From the NCBI RefSeq assembly GCF_003945595.2, contig NW_024104502.1, positions 186,001 to 250,000 of the forward strand: DNA of 64,000 nt, in the 5' to 3' direction. Of the stretch, positions 11,470 through 25,490 are shown piece after piece (position 1 is the first letter of the stretch; every line of letters starts with the position of its first letter). The translations under genes and the position numbers were made by a program. The notes beneath the pieces were generated by a model, which was given only the letters and a program-made list of their open reading frames with translations, did no database searches and had not been told where the DNA came from. Source of the stretch: Pipra filicauda. Taxonomy: Eukaryota > Chordata > Aves > Passeriformes > Pipridae.

Positions 11470-14400
11470 GGAAGGTAATTAGAGCTGAGGAGTTTGGGTT
11501 TACCTCTGAGTGCACATGAGTTCCTCAGAGAACTTGTTGTCTGCATTAACAGACCGTGGCCCCCAAGGGCTTGGTCCAACAGCACAGCCAGAAGCCCTGC
11601 AGAAAATCACTTAACTGCCTGGGTAAGTCCTTTTACACTTACCGACATGTTGACAGGGAAACATCTTTAAATGTTTCTATAAACACTGTGGCCTTAGACC
11701 AGGGTACTCAACGGGATTTGGCTCAGTGACTCCCACTGATTGCACTAAATATCTACAGAGGCTTGAGGCTCGACTGTGGTGTAATGAGGCACATGAAGGT
11801 CCGTAGGTTGGATTCACTGACTTAGCTCTGCATGGTGATGCTTGCACATCCTGGAGATAGAGACCTGTTGACCTGGTGGGTCACAGAGCTGTGAGCTTGC
11901 AGCAGCAACGTGTTTACATTGTTGTGGTTGTCGAATCTTGACTGTATCATTCATTTACACCAACTCTCTCACAAGCCTCAAAATGTTCATCTAGCACATT
12001 GAGGTCAGGGTGTTACTACCAGCTGTTACGCACCTCCAGCTGTGTACAGGAGTAAGGAGACAGTGCTCTAAGGTATGCTCTGCTTTAGAGAAAACCAGGA
12101 GGGGTTGGGATGGATGGGGAGAACTGTTGTCTTCACAGATGAAATGATGAGTTCACGCAACAGTGTTTGGTTCTTTGCAGTGGGTTTGGTCTGCTCAATG
12201 CCCAACAACTGGACAATGCCTGGGTCACCACTGTCCTAAGGTGATGGAATTAATAATTTATCAGTAACTAGATCTGAAGTTTGGAAGGATCCTGCTACAC
12301 TTGAGGGCCTCCTTTCATCGTTAGATAGCTTCTCTGATTATTTAGCTCACGGAAGCCCACTGGGTTACCACTGACTGTGGAGAGACTCTCCGAAGTACAC
12401 CTAGAAGGCCTCCTATGGAAAGTGGTGTGAGGTTTATGGAACAGCACATAGTGGGAATACGTTCAAGTTCTGAGGATGCATGTAGATCTGAATGGAATAG
12501 CGTGACGGACATCCCAGGAGGCTGGGAGTGTGAATTTGGATCCAGGCACCAAGGCTTACTCACACCCTTATGATAAGATGGCTTGGGGGAGAGGCAGCGG
12601 ATTATTTATCTATTTGGCTGTAGACAAGGCAATAAAAGGTGATCTTTTAGAAAGTTCAGAGTAAGGAAACCTGAGTCAGAGAGAACCTCAGCCTCCTTCA
12701 CTGTTATCTGTGTTGCACCTAACAGGATAATTCATTGCTCTCTCTGGTTTTTATAAAATTGCACTCTTGGATGTGACCTCCCTCACGAGACCCACTCCAC
12801 CCACCAGTACCTCCCTGACCTCATCTCCCCTCTCCCTTCTCCACCCGGCATCTCCCCTGCAATGCCTCTCCTCTCTCCATCCCTGCTGTCAGCCCTCGCA
12901 GCAGGGGCGAGGTCCTCGCTCTTACCAGGTTGGTCTCTTGTGTGGTTTTTTGTCTCCGCCCAGGAGTCCCCTCCCCTCACCAGCTCTCACCTTACACCTG
13001 CCTTCCAGCTTTCCCTCTCCACTGCTTCCTGATCCTCCCTCTAAAAATAGGCGCTGTGGTTTGGGAGTTTCCAAACAAACAAACAACCAAACAAAAGCCA
13101 GCGGAAGGTTGTGGTTTCTGCTGATTTTCTTTCACTTACCTGGAGTGAGAAACCACCTTTTGCACAAAGTCATGGTTGAGCATAACCCAGACCTAAGCCA
13201 GTGAAGCACCCAGCAGGGCGTGTACATTGGCACAGCCATGGCTGTGTGTCAGCTGAAATGGCCCTTGCAGGACAGTCTGTGTAAAGCCTCTGCTTCTCCA
13301 CGATCCAGAGTTACAGCAGGACATGAACTCTGTTACTGGGAGAGAACACAAATCCCGGACGTGATCATCAGAGGAGCTTCTTTATCCTGTGAGGAACATT
13401 ATTCTCCACCAACTAAATCAGCACGGCAAGAATTGAGCACTCCGGGTTGCATTTGCTGTTGGAAAGCAGATAAAACATTCATTGACACCTCCAGGAACTA
13501 AAGCTGTCTTTAGGTATGACACCTCTGGTGTTTGATCAACTGCTGTCTGGGGAAAAGGTCTCAAAAACAACAGCAGCAAAAAAATCTAAACATATCAGCA
13601 TGTATATAAATATACATACATTATACCTGAGGAATATAACTTGTCTGATATTAAAATCCCATAACCTGGCTTCTGGCAGGATCTATTCTGGAAGGTTTCT
13701 GTCTCTCTGCCTCTGGGTGAAGTGAGGAAATGTGGGTGTCTCAAGGACTGTACTGGCATGCCAAAGTGCCACCTCCGCTGCGTGTCTGGAAGCTTTCATG
13801 CAGGAGGCAAGCAGTGATGGCCTCACTGAACAGACCAAATCCCACTCACCTTATCAGTACCCTGCGTGAAGAAAAATCTGGCTGAATATATTGCTTTGGA
13901 GTTACTGTCTGATCATGATTCACTATCTGGCTGCCCCAGTTATTAGGTTGTTTCTGCCATCTTTTGTTTTTCTTTACAAGTTCCACAACACTTTAACTTC
14001 CTCCTTCCTTTAACCTTTTGCTTCAGGTCTGGTCTGGCAGGGATGGATTCAGGTACTTAACTGTGCTGTGCTGGTGCTCCCTTGATTGGGTTATCAAACC
14101 CTATGGGCATTGCTGCCATTCCATGCTCTGCTCAAGTGCTTTCCTTGAGGAATCTGCAGTCCATACTGTGCTAGAAAATTTGATGAGCATGAGTATGCTA
14201 AGTGTGTGTTTGTGCACTGCAGTAATTATCCCAGTGCAATGCTCAGGGCTGGCACAGTCAGACTGGTGCTCCTGTGCTTTTTCCAATGTTGGTTGATCCC
14301 TTGCCCAACGTGCCCAAACTCTTTGTACCAATAAACCCAAAGACCCAGAGCCATTCGTGGTGTGAGTTTTCTGCATGAATTACAAAGATTTCAAACATAA

Positions 14401-15829
14401 ACCAGGCTGCAGATCCTTGGAGAGAACAGGTGCTACAGGCTGCCTCCCTTTGTGGGTTTTCCTCTGCTCCTTGTGTTGATGTTCCCTTACAGGAAGAAGT
14501 GTTTGAACTGGAAGGACATGTTTGCTTTTTGAGCAAGGGGAAAGAGCAAGAAATCCCCTGTCCTAAAGCATTAACAGTTGTGTTCCCATCACAGTGGGCT
14601 GAGGGAATAAAACCCCAAACTTTTCAGACAGAAGTAGTATCTTACATAGCTGTCCACTAGACCCAAAGGCTTAGCAGGTTGTTTTCATCTACATCAGTTT
14701 ATCTGGTAGAATATACCACCTTTATCTCTGCTAAATTTTCTTTCTAGAAAGGTACACTGCACAATATCTATAATTTCTGTAGATTAGGAGATTAATGGAG
14801 CAATCCCCGACCTTCGATTTTTGGGAAACCAGCAAGGTATTGCAATGCCCCTCGTTACATCCTTGGTGTTTCAGGGAGGAGGTTGCTATATACCCTGTAC
14901 ATCATCCTCTGTGTCCGTGTTCCTTCTTTGCAGCTCCTGAAGTCACAGAGCTGCATGTCCTGGATTTCTTTGCATTTTGCAGCAGGAAGAAAAAAAAAAC
15001 CAAAGACTACATTCAAGAAAACTGCATCCATCCCTTCCTTCATCTTGGTGTCAGGGCTCTGATTTCCCGCTCTACCATGGGAGCTGAGTTGTGTCAGTGA
15101 CTGAAGCAGCTCTGTGAGCTGATAGTCAATGATCAGTATTTATGGGGCACTTCACAGTGAAATGCCAAAAGAAAGGAACTAGAGAAAGGCAGAAACGATA
15201 AAGAGTCACGTCAGGATTTTTTTTTTCTTGAGATCTAGCACAAGTCTGGTTCAGCTAGAATATCATGTTTCTTAAAAAATCACTTTCACTAAGATAGGGA
15301 AAATACATGCCAGGCTTGTCCATGCCAGGCTTGTCCCTGCGTTAAATTTTGCCCCTTGATAACTAAGTAACAGGAATGATCTGAGATGAGTTTGCCAGTG
15401 TTCAATATCTTATCAAGCTCTGAACTACACTGGCTTTACATCCTAACCGTGAAAATGAAACATATTGAGCTAGAAATTGGTTAATTTTCCACCAAATTGG
15501 AACATACTGGAGCACGCGTACCCCAGTCATATTGTGATGGAACGTCCTGAATGATTCACGGCTTTGAGGAGCTCGTTTGCATACACAGTTAAAGCAAACC
15601 AATTTTATTTTCTGCAATACATTATTATAGTGTTTTTAGCCATTGGAGACGATGCTCTGTTTCAGGGCAGGAGGCAGCAATGGTGTATGGCCATAACCGT
15701 GTAAGTACAGAGAAAGGAAACATAAAACAAAAACTTTCCCTGTTTCAGAGAGAGGAAACATAAAATGAAACTGCAAGGCAAACTGGGAAAGAAAAGGGTT
15801 AACCATTTAAAGGGTTGAGTAAAACAAAA
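11470..15829. other. Noncoding stretch with a pyrimidine tract
   Basis: No gene or recognisable transposon was seen. The segment at 12774-12900 is strongly C/T-rich on the plus strand. A (CAAA)n-like run sits at 13073-13097, and 15306-15335 is a perfect 15-bp tandem duplication. The 145-codon frame over 12767-13204 is a by-product of the stop-poor pyrimidine tract, with no domain-like composition. Confidence 0.55.
15306..15335. repeat. Perfect 15-bp tandem duplication
   Basis: catgccaggcttgtc occurs twice head to tail (15306-15320 and 15321-15335) without mismatch, which suggests a recent slippage or repair duplication. Confidence 0.9.
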
Positions 15830-16005
15830 TATATCTGTGAAAGAGGCTCCCCAAGGAAGTGGCTGAGACCGCATCGCTTGGATCATTTAAAATTGGACTG
15901 TACAAAGCAATACAGAAAATCCTGCAGGGAACAATCCTTCACTGGCAGGTGGGATGGACTCAATGACCTAATAGGTCTTTTCCATTTCTAAGTCTACAAG
16001 ATGAG
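15830..16005 (+). repeat. Old CR1 LINE 3'-end fragment
   Basis: The segment contains gaggctccccaaggaagtgg and 'tggatcatttaaaattggactg', then 'gatggactcaatgacctaataggtcttttcca'. These are the diverged sense counterparts of the CR1 terminal region (pressing toward 'ggtcccttccaaccct'). It is more decayed than the other copies and lacks a clean terminal octamer, so it probably belongs to an older subfamily. Confidence 0.8.
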
Positions 16006-19000
16006 CCTATAACTAGTGCAATATGGTTTTGCCCAGAGTTCCCATGTGTTGGCTATGAACAGAGGCAAGCTGCACCCAACTGTGTCTTGTTTAAGTTAAC
16101 TATTTATGCGGTTCTTTTACTCCACTCTGGTTCCTTTTTTAGCAGAATTCCTCCCCAGACAGATGATTCTTTTATACTCACTTCATCTTTTAGTAGGTAA
16201 AGCATGTTAAACCACATGTTGTATCATATATTGTCCTTAAAATAGAGCAAAAGGGCAGGAAAAGAATCCCTTTCTCTTCCATTTCCGCAAGTGACCCAAC
16301 TCTCATCTTGGGAAGGATTTGGACCGCCCAGTTGCCCATCTCATCAAGCTCGTGGCAGAGGAATGCCCCTTTTCCTACACATCTAATGTGGCACCAGCTG
16401 GAGTCCTGCATGTCCTGTGTGGCACAGGGTCGCCCTGCCTGGATACTGATGCTTTGGGGGCTTAGAGTTCAAAGTGCATTTTCTTTTGCTCTCAAGAGAT
16501 TGAGTCTTGCTGGATGAACTCAAAGTCTGTGTTGTCTGTTCTCTGCACAAATCCCTCAAATTCACGAAGGGAAATGCACTGCAAATGTCCAAATGGCAAA
16601 TTTTGGACTTGTCAGCATTTCTGCAGGGAGGGGATTCAGCCGTGTTTGGACTGGGGGGGAGCTTTAGGGTCTCTCTACCCCTCCAAGATCTTCTGTGGAG
16701 AAGCCTGTGGCCATGGCCAGCCCTGTCTGGCAGAGGGCTGCTCCGATTCCCACAGGAAAGCAAGTGCTCCAGCCATTGTATTTGGCTCCAGGGTTTTTTC
16801 CCTCTCCACCCCAAAGTGTATTGGCAGAGTGCAGGCAGTGAGTTTGGATGGGCTGTGAGGTGATGGAATGGACACACGTGACCAAAGGGTCACTGCTGCA
16901 GATCCTGTGGCTGAATTTGGCTTCCTGCTGCTCCACGTGCCAGCCCTGGCTGGGAGAGGTTTGGGCTCTCATGTCCTTCCCTCATGTTCCATAAGAGGCA
17001 GTGAGAAACTGCCCTTAAGCAGAGAAATTATGTTAAGCCATGATAGAATTGGATGTCTTCAGGTACTCACCGGAAGGGGAGGCAGGCATGGAGCTTATCA
17101 AAGACTCCTTTCTCCTGTGGATCTCAGTTCCTTGAAGCCTCATCCCATCCCAAGAAGATAAAGTAAGCTTCTCCTGATGTGCCAGGCGGCTTCCTTTGGG
17201 AAGAGGTAAGAAGATGTGACCTTTTTCCAGAGGTCTGACATATCCAAATGCCTTACAGTGCCTGCTGTTCCTGCCACGGGAAAGTACCTTCACCTCATAA
17301 ACCTGAAGAAGCTGAGGGTTAGTTTGATTTTTAAAGGTAACCAGGACCCAAGGTCCTTCTCATTTCAGTGAGTTGGAGCATGGTGAAGGCCCACCTGAAC
17401 CCCTGTGCATACTGTTGGTTAAGGTTTCTCTGAGAGTTTAGAACCAGCTGAAGTGAAATACCTAAGTCTTTCATATATAGTATAAATGTAAGTGGTAGCC
17501 AGGTGCCAGTGGTAGCCATGTTTAAAAGGCTAGTTCTAACTGCTGGGTGAGAGATCTCCAGGGACTTAAAGGTCAGTCAGGGAAACCATTTTTCTCTGGA
17601 TCCCGGGATGGGGTTAGAACCAACCAAGCTGCCTGGGCAGGCTGTGGCACAGTTTGCCCCGAGGAAGGGCAGCTGAAATGCAGACCTGGAGATGCTGCTC
17701 CAGTATGAGCCTGGAGTCCTCCTTCCTCCTCCTTGCTCTGAGGCAAGAGGAGCTGGGTTAAATCAACAGCAATGTGTTATGTGCTTAGATGCAGCAGGAA
17801 ATGGGAGCAGAAGATAAACTACAACCTCCTCAAATTCCCCACTCCTCCTCACCTATCTGACTAGAAAAGCAATTCAGACAAAATATGCAATTGCTTCTTG
17901 TCTAGACCTAAGGTCAGGGTAGCTGGTGTGGGGCAGGGAGCCGTGCGTGGGCCAATGTGGTGAGCGTGGACTCCATGTACCCTCCCGACCTGCACAGCTC
18001 AGTGAGGTCTTGGGAGCACAGCCATGGGGAGGAATTCATCCTAGCAGGATATGCCATGCAGGAGCACACTCCCCTTCCCAGAGATTGGGGATTCCCTTAG
18101 TCCCACACAGGGACCAGGCAGAGCTCACTGCCGAGGAGGAGACGCTTTCCATGGACATTGTGGTCACTGGAAGAGGCTGTGGTGAGCAACACTAGATACT
18201 CCCAGGCTGCCTATGCTGCCTTCAACACTCACATTATTTATTTCTCCTGGTTGCTCAGACATGGAGCTATTTTCATTTATATCATCCCCAAGCCAGTAAA
18301 GACCCCTGCTCCCTGCCGGGGCAGCCTTGCTGCTTGGCCTTTCGCTCTCGTGCTGCGTGTTTCCAGGTCTGCTCTAGGAGGGGGTGGAAAGCTCGTCTTT
18401 CACTGCTGAGCAAGCAGCTCTTTCTAGAACTGCTGCCTGCACCAACATCTCATCCTACTGTAGCCTCTCTGCCACAACAGATGCTCCTGCGAGGGTTTCC
18501 ACAGAGGTGGGAGGATCCAGGTAGCGAGCGATGAATCAGGCTCATTTTCTGATGCTCCCCACACAGGGACACCTCTCTCTAACCCCTGTAATTCATGATC
18601 TTGGGTATGATTTAGCAGAAGGTGCTCTGTGGCTCTTCAGGGAAGGAGAATTTACCCCTGGATGCAGTAACCCTGCATACATAATTGCTAGATGGCAATG
18701 ATTGTTGGCCCTTTGCAATGTCCATGAACATAGAAGTGAGCTCACACAAGGAGGTTTAGCCCAGTGGGCCAAAGAAGGGTTTGGACTGTTTGGAGTCAGG
18801 GATACAAAACTGATTTGGCATCACGAATTGACTCTTTGGATGTTTCAAGTTTATACTTTGGGACAGTGCCACAACCCACATAACCTGATTCCCCAAGGCT
18901 GTGAGGACCCCTTGACCCCTTCTCCACCAGGGATATGTCCTTACCATGAGGTTTTTAAGGGTTGTTGTCTTCTGTGCCCATCCCTAGGAAAAAGTAGGTA

Positions 19001-22000
19001 TCCTTTATGCTTTTAGGCTCTAGTAAATACATACACAATGGAAACCTGGTAAGGATAAAGGTGTTGGTGTTACCCAATTGGCCAAACCAATCTTTGGTTT
19101 CTACCTGATCCAATGCGTGTGTTGGGCAGAGGGATGCAGAGGATGTCTCCATCCACCTTGTCTGAAGCCCAGTGCTGGGACAGAAATGACTCAACTGTCC
19201 CTTTCATTACTGCTGCACTGCTCTCAGGCCTTGAGCAACAAAACTTCTACCCTCTGCTTGTTGTTGTCGTTTTATAGGTTTTATTGGAGGAAAAAACTTC
19301 CCTCCCATCTAGAGGCAGAGCTGAGGGAGGGATTGCAGTGACTGGAGTACACAGAGCACAAGGAACGGGCCAGTGGTTGGAAAGGGCTCGACAACAGGAT
19401 GAGGAAAGTACCAAAATCTCCATATCCTGTCTCCCTACTCCAGTTCATGCCATGATTGCAAAAAACCCACGGTTGTGTGAAGTGTCTCCAAGGTGAGTCA
19501 TTCATGGCAGAGCTCTGTTGTGCACGGAGCACGCAAGTCACAGGGCTCTCCTAGGAAAGAAAATTTCCCTTCACATCTTTTTAGACCTTTTAAATATTTG
19601 TTGTGATTGCTGTACTAATTAAATTCAGCTGTTACAGGTAATATAACTCCTGACAGCTTTTTTTTTTTTTTTTAAGTTATTTTCTCCCTTTTAAAGGGCA
19701 AGTGAGCAGCACTTAAAGGTATATGGTCTGTCCGTGGGGACGGCTGCTGGCAGAAAAGCAGAGCTTTGACTGAACTCTGAAATCATCATTTTAAACTGTG
19801 CCAGTTTGCCTTCACCTTGAACAGGGAGGGACGCAGGGCTGTGACAGGAGGGCACAGACCACCAACTGTCTGCATTTTCCCTTTGCATCTGGTACACTGG
19901 AAGACAGTGCATAAGATGGGAAGGGAGGGCGTCCATGGTCTGAGCTCTTCCTTAGCTTGCTTTGGGTCTTTCTGGACCTCAGCACCATCGCTTCAGCACT
20001 TGCTGAAGCAGGCTGTACAAAACAGAGCTCCCCTGCCACCTTCCTTCAGAAGGGTTATCCAGCATCTAAACCTTCAGCAACATGGTTCAGATTTGCTGGC
20101 AAATTGTACAGATGAAAAGTCAGTGTCTTACAAGAAAACTGCATTTTTGTGGTCTTGTTCTGATGCTGTGCTGCACCATGTGTGGGGTTCAGGGCTCCCT
20201 GGTGCTCACCTTTCAGGTTGTCAAGGAGAATTTCTGCTTGTCAAAAATGATTCGAAGCGCCCTCCCTGTGTGTCCTCCAATGTTTTGAATTTTAAAGAGT
20301 AGCCCCGGGGCAGTATATTTAAAACATGATCTCAGGGAAACTGGTTCATTGCATTTGTAAGCCTAAAGAGCAAGAATGACAACGATAAATAGACATTAGG
20401 GTTTGTGGAGTCACACCGAGGTCAGGCTCTCCCCCCTCCCATCCCCTCCCTGCCCCATCCCCCATGATTTGGGCAAGTATTGCATTTCCTAATTCAAACC
20501 CAAGCCTGTTTCTTTGTGCTTTACAAGTGCTTATCCCACCAGCTCGTCCACCACAGGCACAGTGGCTCCTCCTGTTGCAGAAGGCTCGTGCCAGGGTGTT
20601 GAGGCCCTGGTGCCCTGAGCTGGGCACAGGGTTGTATTTACCCATCTGTGCAGATCTCCTTGATCTTCAGAAGGCTGGAGCACCTGCAAGCCCCATTGCT
20701 GCTTGTGGGACCTGTGAGCACTCCTCAGCCTTTGAAAAAATCAACCCACTGCGTTAGAGACTAGAGATTGGGATGATAGTGGGTGATTGAGTTATTGCAA
20801 CTTAATGAGTTGCTGCTCATCTGCCAAGCCACAGCAACCCTGTGTGTGTGCATGCACGCACGCTCCCATTCATCTCACTCTGGGATTTGAACTAAAATAG
20901 TTCCTGTGGATTTGCACTGGTTTGGCAGCAATCCTGAGGCCAGTTACCAGACACTGCTGATATGTCTTAACCAGTGCAGTTTAGAGCACTTGAGTTTGAA
21001 CATCCCCGATTGAAACACTGTGAGGAATTTTGCGCTCCCAAGAGCAGACCTAAGATATGAGGATGGAGAGTGGGTGCAACTCATATCTCTGTTAAGTGGT
21101 CTGGTTCCTGGTTTGTTATGAGTTTTGCTCAGAGAGAGATAGAGTTCCTCTGGAAATGCGAGTGGAACTGCATTTTCATTTAACAAAGTGCCAAACTGCC
21201 CTAGCAAATCCCACTGGGTATTTGAATGCCCATGAACTGCAACCTCAAGGCTTCCTTCAGGTGCTCCCAATGCTTAGGTTTGCCCTCAGAGTGTTAATAC
21301 ACCAGTGAGGAGTGGGAAGACTTTTGTGAGAGTTGATCCTGGCTCCTTATTCCAATTTACCTTCAAAATGGCTCTTAGCTTTTGGTTAAAGCCCATCCAC
21401 TAGTGAAATTGTAAGAAAAAAAAGCATTCTGGACTTGCTTTCAGGTCCCTGCAGCGTTCCGGTCTCCAGAAGTGGTCTGTGATTTAACCATCACCCAAAG
21501 AGTCAGAGATAGAAGAACCTGTCTGGATAATAAGCCATCAGTTTATCCCATGCTTCAAAGAAGTTTTTTGTGCTCTTAAGTGTCCAAATAATATTTTTCC
21601 CCATTTTTTTTTTTTAACTTTGGGCACCTTTGCAAATGACTCTTCTGGCTGGAATGGAGCCCCAGAATGCCAGAACACCATGGGAAGAGGCTGCTCTGTG
21701 ATACTGCCAACCTGAGGAGGAGGAGGAAACGCTGGAAATCCCCTAAGCACGCCTGTTTTCTTGAGATTCCCAACTCAATTTTGCAAACTCAGAAGATTTT
21801 ATATAATTTGGTTTAGTCAGTTCAGAGGTTTAAGGCACTTGGCTACACATCTGGATTGCATCTTGGGGGTGGGTTATCCAAAAAAGAACTCAGGCAGAGC
21901 AGCTGGAAATTCAGCCATTGCTAGAAAAACCAAAGGAAAAGAAGAGCATGGGAAGGGAGTTTCTTCTTTGCTGCTTGGTGTGCTGGACTCTGGATTTAAA

Positions 22001-24956
22001 CCCATGGTCTGTCTCTGTACTTGTTTGAACCATCGGGAAGTGGAGGAAAGGCAGGGAGTCCTTGAGGCAGCTACATGTGCCACAAGCCACCACCATCTAA
22101 TCTGATACACTGGTTCGTGCCAGTGAAGGGAACTGAAACACCCTCTCTGATGAACTGTCTGTGCCACCTGAGGATCTTTAGAGCAAGAAGAACAAATTGA
22201 TATATAATTTCTAAATGTGCAAATAACTCTCTCGTCAGAAGTGCAAACGGAACAATCACAGCTTCCTGCCATGGTGGTTTCTGCACGAGCGCCCAAGGGC
22301 TTTATTCAGGCTTCCCAGTCTGCAACTGCTGGCCTTAAAAAGCCCCTAAATTAAATGTTTCAAGTTGAAAAGTCCAAGTCAGTTCAAAATAGAAACAAAG
22401 AAAGTTAATTTTAAAAGTCCTTTAATTTTTAGCCCATAAAAGCCAAGAAAGTTTTGTATTGACGAGAGAGTGCCTCAAGACAAATGAAATACAGCTCAGC
22501 ACCCTGCTGCGGGTGTTGACTATCCTCAGGTCTCCTTGTCTTCAAGAGCTGATAGAGATCAGCACCTCCCAGGTCTGAACCTTTAACCATTTGCCATGTT
22601 TTGCCTCACAGGCAGCTGCATTTCAGCGGTGGGTGAAACGATTCCTCTTTGTCTGAAAGGGCAAATTCTTCCCGTTAGATGTTTGTGCTCACCTCCCATT
22701 AACTTTGGTGTGAGCTGAGCTCATGCTTCCAAGAGCAAAATTTGGCTTATAATTTGTGCATGCTTCGGGACCCTTTGGGTACCATATAAATGTAAGATAT
22801 CGTGATTCAGTGCTAAAGAGCAGAGAGAATGCAAACCCCCAGAAGACACTGTAAGAGAAAATCACGTAGAACTTTTTTTTTAAACAAAAAAGAAAAAAAG
22901 GGGAAAGATTAAGAGAAACAATTGAGGTTCATTCCCAAGATGATTTCATTGCAAACCAAGGACTAGAGTGCACATCTCTCACGTGGTCAGTTCTTTGACT
23001 CCAGTGCGTTCAGGGCCGCCAGATCAGGCCGCAGGTTTGAAGCATTATTGCAAACGCCTTACCTCCTCTATTTCCTGGGTTTTAATCAAACTCACTGCAC
23101 TGCCAGAGGTGTTTCATTTACCAGGAGAGGGGTCAGCAAGACAGCCCCAAGCAGCAGGAAATAGCAAATGCAGAACAGTTCCTCAATGCTTGGAAGCTCT
23201 CCGAGGGCAAACAGTGCTTGGATGTTCATTATTATCTACCTTTGTTGCCCTCCTCACAAATCTGGGGCACCCTGCTGTCTCCTCTGGGGGGCAAGTGGTG
23301 GATGGGGGGGAATCAGAGGTTGCTGGGTTTGGGAGTTTTGGTTATTGTCTTCTGATTTCACCGACCAGCTCTGTGCCAGTGAGAAGAGCTAACAATGCAT
23401 ATATTTTATAATTTTATTTTCTATCTGCTGCCATTTTATAGTTTCTTGGCTTGTTACTACTGTCATAAAATTACTTTATTATATTTTCCCATCTGTTACA
23501 TTTTCCCCTCTTTACAGGGGGACATTGCATGATGCACATGGGCTAATTTAGCTTTAAAATTATTATATGACTGTTGTTTATGGAAAACGAATGCTGTATT
23601 TGTGGAACAACATGTGGCTTCTCTGTAGCACCGAGGAGAACGTATGAAGCCTGTAGACACAAATGTCAGCAAATGGACATGGCTGCCCCCTTCTCTCCTA
23701 CTCCAGCTCCTTTGCTTTTATTTGTGATCTCATCCACCTTAGTTAGAGCTGTAATTGCTCAGTAACTTAGTTCTCCACTCTGCCCTCCCAGTGCCCAACC
23801 GAGGGGTTGCCCTCTCCCCTGGAGAAGTGCAGTGGTTTGCTGGCAGTGGAGCCATTCAAGCTCTGGGTGCAAACCAGCCTTAGAAGAACTGATTTCACAC
23901 ACATACACACACAAAAAAGGATAGGTGAATAACTACATGGATTCAATCTCCCTACCTTGCCTATCTTCTGTTGTCTTTGTTTCTTCTGTTTCTTCTGTTC
24001 AGCTTGGTCAAAGCCTCTTGGTCTGACCATTCTTTCTCATACCAAGTATCTGTTGGGAAGGATGAGCCACCCCCAGTCTTCTGCTCCCCCTAGGAAAACT
24101 GGGCTGTGACACCATGGTCTGGGTAGCAGAAAGGCCTGGGAATGCTCCAAGCACACACTGGGGTTTTAACAAGGCTTTCCAAAACTTCTCCTCTAAGTTT
24201 TTTTGCCTTTTAATCCCCACTTTTTATTGCAATTTGCACTGTCACTGATGGCACCATCAGGCCATGTTTTTCCATGTATATGAGATGTATATTAAAGACT
24301 AGGTACTGTTGAATTATATATATTATTAGATGAAATTGGCTGTTTAAACTGAGAGCTTGGTAATCCCAAGGGGTTTCTGAATACACAAAATCTTGTTTTA
24401 AGAAAAAAATAAATTGTGATATTTAAAAGTCCTATTTATGTAAAATCCACCCGTCCTTTTCCTCTCCTTCCTGCCCCCAGGTATAATACATTATACTTTT
24501 TAAACATAATTTTATCTACAAGAGAGGAAACGGTAGTTACTGTAAACAGTGGGCAGAGACCTTTCCCATCAAACCAATGACCGGTGGCTTCACTGGAAGG
24601 CAGGAGAGTGTTTATGGAAGGTACCTTTTCAAGTTTGCACTGAAAGGCTTCAAGCAGTGATGTGAGCGTCCTGTCTCTACCAGGACTTGTGAGTAACACA
24701 GAATGCCTTTTGCGTGTGATTTGATCCATAGCTGTAAAACGTGTGGACGTAGCAATTACCTGTGTCAGTTAGTCAGTAGTTAGCTATGTTTGGACTACAA
24801 GTGTTTAACTGGAAAGTCTGGGTGCATTTTCAGTCTTTACAGTTGCCCAAGTAATTAATGGCAAGAGTTTCGGAAAAGGAACTCCAGGTTTCCCATTTAG
24901 AATAATGTTCATCTGTTGCTTGTGATAAAAAGCTTAAAAAACCATCAGAGAAGATC
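16006..24956. other. Noncoding single-copy stretch
   Basis: Nine kilobases without a gene, RNA or transposon that I can recognise. Open frames of up to 164 codons are present on both strands around 16383-16972 and overlap each other, as expected in a GC-richer noncoding patch. A T run lies at 19660-19675. The AT-rich blocks at about 22190-22460 and 23400-23520 look like slowly evolving noncoding DNA, judged from texture alone. Confidence 0.55.
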
Positions 24957-25050
24957 TCACAGAATCATAGAATATGCTGAATTGAAAGGGATCATCGAGT
25001 CCAACCCTTAGCCCTGCACAGGCCCATCCCCGGGGGCCAGGACACCTCAC
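24957..25050 (-). repeat. CR1 LINE 3'-end fragment
   Basis: The antisense CR1 terminus is clear: cagaatcatagaatatgctg, then gggatcatcgagtccaaccc and 'ccctgcacaggcccatcccc'. This variant ('atcatcgagtccaac') belongs to a CR1 subfamily different from the 'ccaccccctgccatgggcag' copies elsewhere in the window. Similarity fades near 25050. Confidence 0.85.
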
Positions 25051-25254
25051 CATCTGCCTGAGATGTCAGTACTAGGTCTGACTAGAGCAGCACTAGATCC
25101 CTCTGTGCTCCCTCTCCGTGGCTCCCTTTGGCAGTAGGTGCTTCTCTGCTGGATGTCCCGCAGCTTAGGAAAGGGAACAAACAGAATTACACACAAAATC
25201 ACTGCTCATGCTGGAATTTAGCTTGATGAAGACCTCAGACTGAACTGGCAAGGG

Positions 25255-25490
25255 GGTTTTGTTTGAACCCTGCAACCCCTATGCTCAATTCTTTATTAAC
25301 TTTTTCAATATGTTCTATTGCAGTCAGGCAACAATGTGGGAGCTATCTTGCAGCTAATTTAACACCTGTAAATTCCCATGGCTGTTAATGAAACATTGTA
25401 TAGACTAGCGGGTGAAGCCCTCGCTTCATATATCAAAGGTCATTAGTTCAGTGTTTGTTAACACTGTAGCTTTTATTAAATTTTTTTCCC
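25255..25490. other. Candidate conserved enhancer-like element with nuclear-receptor site
   Basis: This is a low-complexity-free AT-rich block with preserved CpGs in the 25409-25426 words (agcgggtgaagccctcgc). It also has TCAAAGGTCA at 25433-25442, which fits a nuclear-receptor half-site of the HNF4/COUP type, and several ATTAA and TTAAT cores. No gene sits next to it. Conservation and activity are inferred from texture. Confidence 0.25.

Noticed and set aside
12767..13204. 145-codon plus frame
   Set aside because: It follows the C/T-rich tract at 12774-12900; Pro/Ser/Leu/Thr bias is compositional.
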